A DNA stretch of 64,000 bases, from NCBI GenBank assembly GCA_963733135.1, contig CAVTBX010000008.1, positions 372,001-436,000 on the forward strand. Reading direction: 5' to 3'. Shown here in pieces: positions 58,827 to 64,000 of the stretch. A program made the translations under genes and the position numbers. The stretch is from CAVTBX01 sp963733135. Lineage in GTDB: Bacteria > Actinomycetota > Thermoleophilia > Gaiellales > Gaiellaceae. A model generated the notes under the pieces. The model was not told the DNA's origin. It did not search any database and saw only the letters and a program-made list of their open reading frames with translations. Within the stretch, counting starts at the first letter, position 1; each line of letters opens with the position of its first letter.

Positions 58827-58900
58827 TAGCGGGGGCAGGATTTGAACCTGCGACCTCCGGGTTATGAGCCCGGCGAGCTACCTGACTGCTCCACCCCGCG
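58827..58900 (-). tRNA. Initiator tRNA-fMet (CAT)
   Basis: A full cloverleaf of about 74 nt on the minus strand, beginning CGCGGGGTGGAGCAG, anticodon CAT at 58866-58864, T-loop GGTTCAAATCC, ending CCCCCGCTA. Initiator hallmarks: an unpaired C1-U72 end and three consecutive G-C pairs in the anticodon stem (GGG/CCC around CTCATAA). CCA is not encoded. Confidence 0.95.
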
Positions 58901-58945
58901 TCGCGAGGCGGCAGTTTACCAAAGGCCGATCGTTACGATGCCGCG

Positions 58946-59269
58946 GTGCCCTGGTGGACGTGGGTCTCGCTCGGCGTGTTGCTTGCGGTCGGGCTCGGAT
59001 CGGCTGCGGTGGCGGCCGTCCTGGCCCTTCGCACGTTTCGCGCGATTCGTGAGGTTCAGACCGGGCTTCTCGCGGCCGTGGAGCAACTCGCCGGCGACGC
59101 CGAATCGCTCGCCGCGAGGGCCGAGCACGCGGCGGCTCGGGCGGAAGAGGTCGAGCGCCGTTTCGCCGACGTCGAGCGCTCGGCCGAGCGACTCGGTGTG
59201 CTCAGGTGGGCGCTCGGCGACAGCCTGGACGCGCTCACGCGCCTCCGGCAGGCCGCACCACGAAAGTGA
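58946..59269 (+). CDS. Small membrane-anchored coiled-coil protein
   Basis: 107 residues from GTG. One N-terminal transmembrane helix (WVSLGVLLAVGLGSAAVAAVLA) is followed by a cytoplasmic alanine/glutamate-rich coiled coil (AAVEQLAGDAESLAARAEHA, ERRFADVERSAERL). Function unknown; it overlaps the exopolyphosphatase start by GTGA, so it may anchor or regulate that enzyme. Confidence 0.8.
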   Translation: MPWWTWVSLGVLLAVGLGSAAVAAVLALRTFRAIREVQTGLLAAVEQLAGDAESLAARAEHAAARAEEVERRFADVERSAERLGVLRWALGDSLDALTRLRQAAPRK

Positions 59270-60226
59270 CACGCGTCGCGGTCGTCGACCTCGGCACGAA
59301 CTCGACGCGGCTGCTCATCGCGGACGTCGACGGCACTGACGTCCGTGAGCTCGAGCGAAGACTGACGGTCACGCGCCTTGGCGAGGGCGTCGACGCGCGC
59401 CGCCGGCTCCTCCCGACCGCGATCGCGCGCGTACGGAACACCCTGGTCGACTATCGCCGCGCCGCCGAGAAGCTCGGCGCCGAGCGCATGCTTGCGGTCG
59501 CGACCAGCGCAGTTCGCGACGCCGAGAACGGCGAGGCGTTCCTCGGCGAGATCGAGTGGAGCTACGGGTTCGAGACCCTGCTCCTGTCTGGGGAGGACGA
59601 GGCGCTGACGACGTTCCGGGGCGTCTCGAACGGGCGCGCGGTCGGAGAAGGCACGGTGATCGTCGATGTCGGCGGCGGCTCGACCGAGCTGATCTTCGGC
59701 GGCTCGGGCCGGATCGGGTTCACGACAAGCCTTGACCTCGGCTGTGTCAGGCTCACAGAGCGATTCCTGCACGGCGATCCGCCGACCGCCGAGGAGCTGG
59801 GGGCGTGCTCGCGACATGTGTCGCGAGAACCTCGCCGCCTGCCTTCCGGACGATCTGCGCCCGACCCACGCGATCGGAGTAGCCGGCACGGTGACAACAC
59901 TGGCCACGCTCGACCTGGGGCTGGACGCCGAGGATCCCGAGCTCGTTCACGGCCATCGCCTCGCTCGAGGCTGGATCGAGGCCACGCTGCGCGAGCTCGC
60001 GGACTCCCGAGTCGACGAGATCCGACAGCGCGGTGGGATCCATCCCGATCGCGCGCCTGTGATCGTCGCCGGGGTCGTCGCGGTCTTGGAGACGCTCCAC
60101 TACTTCGGCCTTGAAGAGCTCGAGGTCAGCGAGCACGACCTCATGCACGGCGCCGCGCTCCTCGCCGCCGACCTCCCGGCTCCGCTCGAGGGGGACGCGC
60201 CGCCGGGCGCCTACACCTGCTGCTGA
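59266..60226 (+). CDS. ppx: Ppx/GppA-family exopolyphosphatase, frameshifted
   Basis: About 319 residues when restored. VAVVDLGTNSTRLLIADVDG is the phosphate-1 motif; VATSAVRDAENGEAFLGEIE, SGEDEALTTFRGV and VIVDVGGGSTELIFG (phosphate 2) follow. The frame is lost at the G5 run 59799-59803; with four G the protein continues LGRARDMCRENLAACLP, then GVAGTVTTLATLDLGLD and VIVAGVVAVLETLHYF. The enzyme hydrolyses polyphosphate or pppGpp. A homopolymer error is likely. It ends overlapping the convergent CBS gene by 16 nt. Confidence 0.88.
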
Positions 60227-60639
60227 GCGCCTGACTCCACGGCGGCGGACAAGTCGGGCTCCGACTCCGCGTCCTCCGCCAGGCGGCGGACGAGCGGGCC
60301 ACGAGGCAGCACGCCGAGGAAGCGCCCGTCCTCGACCACGACGATGCGCTCGAGGTCGTGGTCGCTCATCAGGCGCAGCGCCTCGTCGACGGGAGCGTCC
60401 GGGCCGATCGAGCTGACGTCGCCGTCCGCGACGTCCGCCGCGGTGGCCGAGCCGAGGTCGACGCCGGCAGCCAGCGCGCCAACAATCGACTCCGGCGTGA
60501 CGCAGCCGACCAGCCGATCACCTTCGACGACGAGGACGCTCTCGACGTTCGGGTGCGTGAGGAGCTCGGCGGCCTCGCGGACCCCGGCTTCGGCCTCGAC
60601 GACTCTGGGATCGGCGACGATGGCCTCGCGGACGTTCAC
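60211..60639 (-). CDS. CBS-domain pair protein
   Basis: 142 residues made of two CBS domains: VREAAELLTHPNVESVLVVE with DRLVGCVTPESIVGAL, and VDEALRLMSDHDLERIVVVE with GRFLGVLPRGPLVRRL. GTG 60639 gives a 4-nt overlap with the glutamate dehydrogenase stop; the frame upstream is antisense. CBS pairs bind adenine nucleotides; perhaps it reports energy status to the dehydrogenase (inference). Confidence 0.88.
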   Translation of the reverse strand: MNVREAIVADPRVVEAEAGVREAAELLTHPNVESVLVVEGDRLVGCVTPESIVGALAAGVDLGSATAADVADGDVSSIGPDAPVDEALRLMSDHDLERIVVVEDGRFLGVLPRGPLVRRLAEDAESEPDLSAAVESGAQQQV

Positions 60640-61931
60640 GGGTAGATCCCACGTGCGCCGAGCGCGCCGGCGACCTCGCGGATGCTCGTGACGAGCGCCG
60701 CTCGACGCAGGGAGAGCGACTCCTCGTCGGCCAGCGTCCAGACGCGGCTCAGCGCGTCCCGCATCAGATCGCCGAGGCGGGTCCGGATCTCCTCCCGGCC
60801 CCAGAAGAGACGCTGGATGTCCTGCACCCACTCGAAGTAGGAGACGGCGACGCCGCCGGCGTTCGTGAGGATGTCGGGCAGCACCGGGATGCCACGGTCG
60901 GCGAGGATGTCGTCGGCCTCGAGCGAGGTCGGGCCGTTGGCCCCCTCGGCGACGAGCCGAGCCGACAGGCGCCCGGCATTCGCGTCCGTGACCTGATTCT
61001 CAGTCGCCGCGAGGACGAGGACGTCGCAGGGAAGCTCGAGGAGCTCGGCGTTCGAGATTGCACTGGCCCGCGGATAGCCGGCGAGGTCGCCGTGCTCGGC
61101 GCGCCACCGGTCGACGTCCGCGAGGTCGAGCCCCTCCTGGCGATGGAACCCGCCGGCGATGTCCGAGACCGCGATGACGCGAGCCTGGCGCGCAGCCAGC
61201 TCGTGAGCCGCGACAGCGCCGACCTTGCCGTAGCCCTGAACCACGCAGGAGGTGCCCTCGAGCGTCCAGCCAAGACGCCGGATGGCCTCGTCGATGACGA
61301 TGACGACGCCGATTCCGGTCGCCTCCGGTCGCAGCACCGAGCCTCCCACCGAGAGCGGCTTCCCGGTCACGATCTCCGGGACCGCGTGGCCGACCTGCAT
61401 GGAGTACGTGTCCATCATCCAGGCCATCGTCTGCTCGTCGGTCGCCATGTCCGGGGCGGGGATGTCCCGTTGCGGCCCGATGATCGGCAGGAGCTCGGAG
61501 GTGAAGCGGCGGGTCAGTCGCTCCCGCTCGCCCGGCGAAAGATCGCGGGGCGTGCAGCGAACACCGCCCTTGGCGCCGCCGTACGGGAGTCGGAGGAGCG
61601 CGGTCTTCCAGGTCATCCACATCGCGAGGGCGGCGCATTCGCCGAGCGTCACGGCCGGGTCGTAGCGGATGCCACCCTTGGTGGGCCCGAGAACGCTCGA
61701 GTGCTGGACGCGATAGCCGGGGAAGACCGAGACGGTGCCGTCGTCACGGCGCACGGGAACCGACACCGACAGCGTCCGCTCGGGGAAACGGAGCACCTCG
61801 GCAACGCCGGCCGGGACGCCCGCGGGCTCGAGTGCGCCGTCGAGCTGGCCGAGCGCCGTTCGGAAGAGCGGGTCGTCGAGCTCCGGGGGCAAGGCCCCCG
61901 ATGGGGCGGCGGTTTCGGCTGTCCCGGCCAC
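60636..61931 (-). CDS. gdhA: Glu/Leu/Phe/Val dehydrogenase (glutamate dehydrogenase type)
   Basis: 431 residues, a hexameric-type glutamate dehydrogenase. GPTKGGIRYDP holds one substrate lysine; LPYGGAKGGVRCTP holds the catalytic lysine region; PAPDMATDEQTMAWMMD the catalytic aspartate; VVQGYGKVGAVAAHELA the NAD(P) motif. It links 2-oxoglutarate and ammonia to glutamate. Second position after the NfeD gene, 9 nt apart, and coupled to the CBS gene. Confidence 0.93.
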   Translation of the reverse strand: MAGTAETAAPSGALPPELDDPLFRTALGQLDGALEPAGVPAGVAEVLRFPERTLSVSVPVRRDDGTVSVFPGYRVQHSSVLGPTKGGIRYDPAVTLGECAALAMWMTWKTALLRLPYGGAKGGVRCTPRDLSPGERERLTRRFTSELLPIIGPQRDIPAPDMATDEQTMAWMMDTYSMQVGHAVPEIVTGKPLSVGGSVLRPEATGIGVVIVIDEAIRRLGWTLEGTSCVVQGYGKVGAVAAHELAARQARVIAVSDIAGGFHRQEGLDLADVDRWRAEHGDLAGYPRASAISNAELLELPCDVLVLAATENQVTDANAGRLSARLVAEGANGPTSLEADDILADRGIPVLPDILTNAGGVAVSYFEWVQDIQRLFWGREEIRTRLGDLMRDALSRVWTLADEESLSLRRAALVTSIREVAGALGARGIYP

Positions 61932-61940
61932 CTCGCGAGT

Positions 61941-62273
61941 CTACTTTTCCCCGTCGAGCGGCTCGACGTCGAGAACGAGCTCGTTCCTGCCCACCACGCG
62001 CACGCGCTCGCCCGTGTCCGCGCCCACCTCACAGCGCGCTTGCCAGAGCTCGCCGGCGAGCCGCACCTGCCCGACAGGCCGGCAGGGCTGGGTCACGACG
62101 CCGCGGGCACCCAGGAGCGTCTCCGCGCCGACCTGAACTCGCCGACGACGGGAAAAGCGGATCCAGAACGCGGTCTCGGCCACCTCGAACAGGGCGGCCG
62201 CAATGACCAGCACGACGCCCCACGGGCTCGGGACGAAGAGGAAAGCAGCGACGAGAGCGGCGATCAGGAGCAC
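61941..62273 (-). CDS. NfeD-like membrane protein
   Basis: 110 residues: two N-terminal membrane helices (VLLIAALVAAFLFVPSPW, GVVLVIAAALFEVAETAFWI) and a C-terminal OB-fold (GARGVVTQPCRPVGQVRLAG to RVVGRNELVLDVEPL). This is the short NfeD form, usually paired with a stomatin-like protein, which is absent here. GTG 62273 lies just after the tRNA gene; the longer frame upstream would run through the tRNA and is rejected. Confidence 0.85.
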   Translation of the reverse strand: MLLIAALVAAFLFVPSPWGVVLVIAAALFEVAETAFWIRFSRRRRVQVGAETLLGARGVVTQPCRPVGQVRLAGELWQARCEVGADTGERVRVVGRNELVLDVEPLDGEK

Positions 62274-62304
62274 GGCGTCCGAGCTCGGTGGCTCATCGCG
62301 CCAG

Positions 62305-62388
62305 TGCCGGGGGTGGGAGTCGAACCCACACTGGCTCTCGCCACGGGGATTTTCAAGTCCTCTGCGTCTACCGTTCCGCCACCCCGGC
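62305..62388 (-). tRNA. Class II tRNA, Leu-type body with an 8-nt anticodon loop
   Basis: Minus-strand cloverleaf with acceptor GCCGGGG/CCCCGGC, discriminator A73, a D-arm GCGGAACGGTAGACGC as in leucine tRNAs, a long variable arm (TGGC-GAGA-GCCA) and T-loop GGGTTCGACTCCC. The anticodon stem GAGGA/TCCCC encloses CTTGAAAA, eight bases instead of seven, with an A-C mismatch in the stem. Removing the G gives a TAA anticodon (Leu); removing one A gives TGA (Ser). The body favours Leu. Confidence 0.8.
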
Positions 62389-62397
62389 TCAGCCAGC

Positions 62398-63072
62398 CTA
62401 CTGCTGGCCTGGTACGAGCGCCTCGACCGGGACGGGCTCAGGCCCGTCACCTCGGTGCAGGTCGAGGAAGCTCGAGAACGCTTCCTCGTCGAACCGCTCG
62501 CACGTCTGGAGATGCGTCCATGCGGTCAGGGCGATTCGGTTCTCCAGCTCCGGCTCTGCCTCGATCAGATCGGGCGAGAGCGGCGCAACGAGCAACCCGT
62601 TCGGATCCTCGCGATACCAGGCGAGGATCTCCGTGACGGTCGCCTCGGGAACCTCGGGCCCGTACTGGACGATCACGCCGCCGTGCTCCAGATTGTGGAC
62701 GACCTTCTCCTCCGGAACGGGGTCGTCGTACGTGCCCCAGACCGCGGGCGCAAGCGGCTGCGGCTGGTGGGGACCGCTCGTTGCCGGCGTCGAGTTGTAC
62801 TCGAAGTCCTCCTGAAGCTCCTGCACGTGGTTCCGACCCTGAGAGGAGAACTGCTCGCGCGTGCACCCAGCGGCGGCCAGGGCCTCCTGAGCGCCGTCTC
62901 CGCGGCCCACGAGGAACGAGCTCACGCCCGCGACAACGAGCAAGAGGAGCGCACCGCCCGCGATGAAGTACATGCGCCGGCGGCGGTCGTGACGTGGCGC
63001 AGCGGTGCGACGTTTCGGGGACTGCACCGGACGCGGCGGCGCCGGCGTCCGGCTCTTGGATTTCTTGGCCAC
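62398..63072 (-). CDS. DUF3105 membrane protein
   Basis: 224 residues: basic, proline-rich N-terminus, one transmembrane helix (MYFIAGGALLLLVVAGVSSF, residues 34-53), then the DUF3105 domain outside the membrane with YNSTPATSGPHQPQPL, VVHNLEHGGVIVQYGP and ALTAWTHLQTCERFDEEAF. The His-rich motifs and GPH...HNLEHGG may bind a metal. Function unknown; the family is common in actinobacteria. Confidence 0.9.
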   Translation of the reverse strand: MAKKSKSRTPAPPRPVQSPKRRTAAPRHDRRRRMYFIAGGALLLLVVAGVSSFLVGRGDGAQEALAAAGCTREQFSSQGRNHVQELQEDFEYNSTPATSGPHQPQPLAPAVWGTYDDPVPEEKVVHNLEHGGVIVQYGPEVPEATVTEILAWYREDPNGLLVAPLSPDLIEAEPELENRIALTAWTHLQTCERFDEEAFSSFLDLHRGDGPEPVPVEALVPGQQ

Positions 63073-63107
63073 TGGGGAAGCGGAACGCTAGCAAGCGACC
63101 TCAGAAG

Positions 63108-64000
63108 TCAGGCAATGGCACGGAGCTCCTCTGCGAAGAACTCCGCGACACCAGAAAGCTCGGAGACGACGGGACACGGTGGCAGGGCCGCGAGGAAGCG
63201 GCGGCCGTAGGCACGCGTGCGGATTCTCGGATCGAGGATCGCAACGACCCCGCGATCGTCGTGAGATCGGATCAGGCGGCCGAACCCTTGGCGAAGCTGG
63301 AGGACAGCCGTCGGGAGGGCGTAGTCCGCGAACCAGTCGCCTCCGTCGCGGGCGATCCGCTCGCATCGACCCTCCACCAGGGGGTCGCCGGGAGCCGCAA
63401 ACGGAAGCTTGTCGATGATCACGAGCGAGAGCGATTCGCCGCCGACGTCGACGCCCTGCCAGAAGGTCGCCGTCGCAAAGAGGACGGACTCGACCTCATC
63501 GCGGAATCGTTCGAGCAGGCGCTCGCGCGGAGCGTCGCCCTGACAGAGGACCGGGTATGGGAGACGCGCGGCGACCCGCTCGACGAGAGCGTCGAGGCCC
63601 CGATATGACGTCGTCAGCACGAGCGCCCGCCCCCGCGAGATGCGGCAGAGCGCCTCGACCTCTTCGGCCAGACGGTCGTCGGCTCCAAGGGCGCGAGGCT
63701 CCGGGAGGTCGACGGGCGCATAGAGGAGCGACTGGGAGCGGTAGTCGTACGGCGAGGCGACCTCGATCTGCTGCACGCCCTCGAGACCAAGTCGACGGCG
63801 GACCAGCGTCGGCTCGAGGGTCGCTGAGACCAGGATTGCCGTGATCGGGCGTTCCCACAGCTCGTCGCGCAGGATCTCCGACACGTCAACGGGCGCCCAC
63901 GCCAGAGCGCTCGGCTCCGCCCATGAGACCCGATCCGGGTCGTCAAGTGTCAGGCAGGCCTCGAGATCCTCAGCCACCACGAGAGCCCGGCGGGCAACGG
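63108..64000 (-). CDS. dinG: DinG/XPD-family ATP-dependent helicase, C-terminal part (runs off right edge)
   Basis: The last 297 or so residues of a superfamily-2 helicase. Visible: AILVSATLEPTLVRRRLGLE (motif III), RALVLTTSYRGLDALVERVA (IV), VLFATATFWQGVDVGGESLS (V) and AVLQLRQGFGRLIRSHDDRG (VI), typical of DinG/YoaA. The N-terminal ATPase and any iron-sulfur cysteines lie beyond the edge. DinG relatives unwind damaged or structured DNA. Confidence 0.9.
   Translation of the reverse strand, partial: VARRALVVAEDLEACLTLDDPDRVSWAEPSALAWAPVDVSEILRDELWERPITAILVSATLEPTLVRRRLGLEGVQQIEVASPYDYRSQSLLYAPVDLPEPRALGADDRLAEEVEALCRISRGRALVLTTSYRGLDALVERVAARLPYPVLCQGDAPRERLLERFRDEVESVLFATATFWQGVDVGGESLSLVIIDKLPFAAPGDPLVEGRCERIARDGGDWFADYALPTAVLQLRQGFGRLIRSHDDRGVVAILDPRIRTRAYGRRFLAALPPCPVVSELSGVAEFFAEELRAIA

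Noticed and set aside
62274..62450. NfeD protein extended upstream
   Set aside because: The extension would translate through the tRNA gene.

Overview
The window is about 64 kb of GC-rich, densely packed bacterial chromosome. Many starts are GTG and many neighbouring genes overlap by 4 nt (ATGA/GTGA). The gene set points to an actinobacterium, probably the deep-branching class Thermoleophilia (Gaiellales/Solirubrobacterales type). The markers are a NucS mismatch endonuclease, an Lhr helicase, a CysO/CysM/JAMM cysteine module, an actinobacterial-type SoxR, a TIGR03252-like HhH-GPD protein, DUF3105 and a principal sigma factor. The class is inferred from gene content only.

Layout. 1-9.9 kb: start of a MeaB GTPase, an MFS exporter, HisC, a Lon-substrate-domain protein, a GNAT and a gamma-glutamyltransferase, then an overlapping parA-ftsZ pair and an agmatinase-family hydrolase. 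9.7-19.5 kb is rich in DNA repair: a small membrane protein, an unknown 420-aa protein, Nei/Fpg, UvdE, an NAD(P)-binding reductase, the 1401-aa Lhr helicase and an HhH-GPD protein. 19.5-31 kb: phytoene-dehydrogenase-like oxidoreductase, acyl-CoA dehydrogenase, ChaB, ECF sigma with a propeller-type anti-sigma, Xaa-Pro peptidase, YtcJ-type amidohydrolase, two regulators and an M20 dipeptidase. 30.7-33.3 kb: rpoD with a terminator-like hairpin after its stop and a 168-bp inverted repeat upstream. 33.3-36.1 kb: a three-gene sulfur-carrier operon made of a rhodanese-E1 enzyme, a CysO-CysM fusion and a JAMM peptidase. 36-46 kb: secreted proteins, REP-like palindromes, an AAA ATPase with a palindromic operator, cupin, CNNM/CorC protein, NagA, a two-component pair, a flavoprotein and a glyoxalase. 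46-53 kb: two DHA2 exporters, NucS and a SoxR-controlled efflux operon. 53-58 kb: STAS protein, sigma factor with SnoaL-like tail, BNR-repeat protein paired with a MoaD-like carrier, a second arginase-family enzyme and an alpha/beta hydrolase. 58-64 kb: degenerate integrase beside initiator tRNA, exopolyphosphatase, CBS protein, glutamate dehydrogenase, NfeD, a leucine-type tRNA with an odd anticodon loop, DUF3105 and the end of a DinG-family helicase.

Two results stand out. First, the sulfur-carrier operon places a ubiquitin-like CysO domain, with its Gly-Gly tail buried inside the chain, in front of its own CysM cysteine synthase, next to a cognate E1 and a JAMM peptidase; this implies either processing or in-cis sulfur transfer. 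Second, at least six genes are broken by single-base indels in 2-5-base homopolymers while the protein reads on in the next frame. These look like assembly errors, and one of them creates a false UvdE-Nei fusion.
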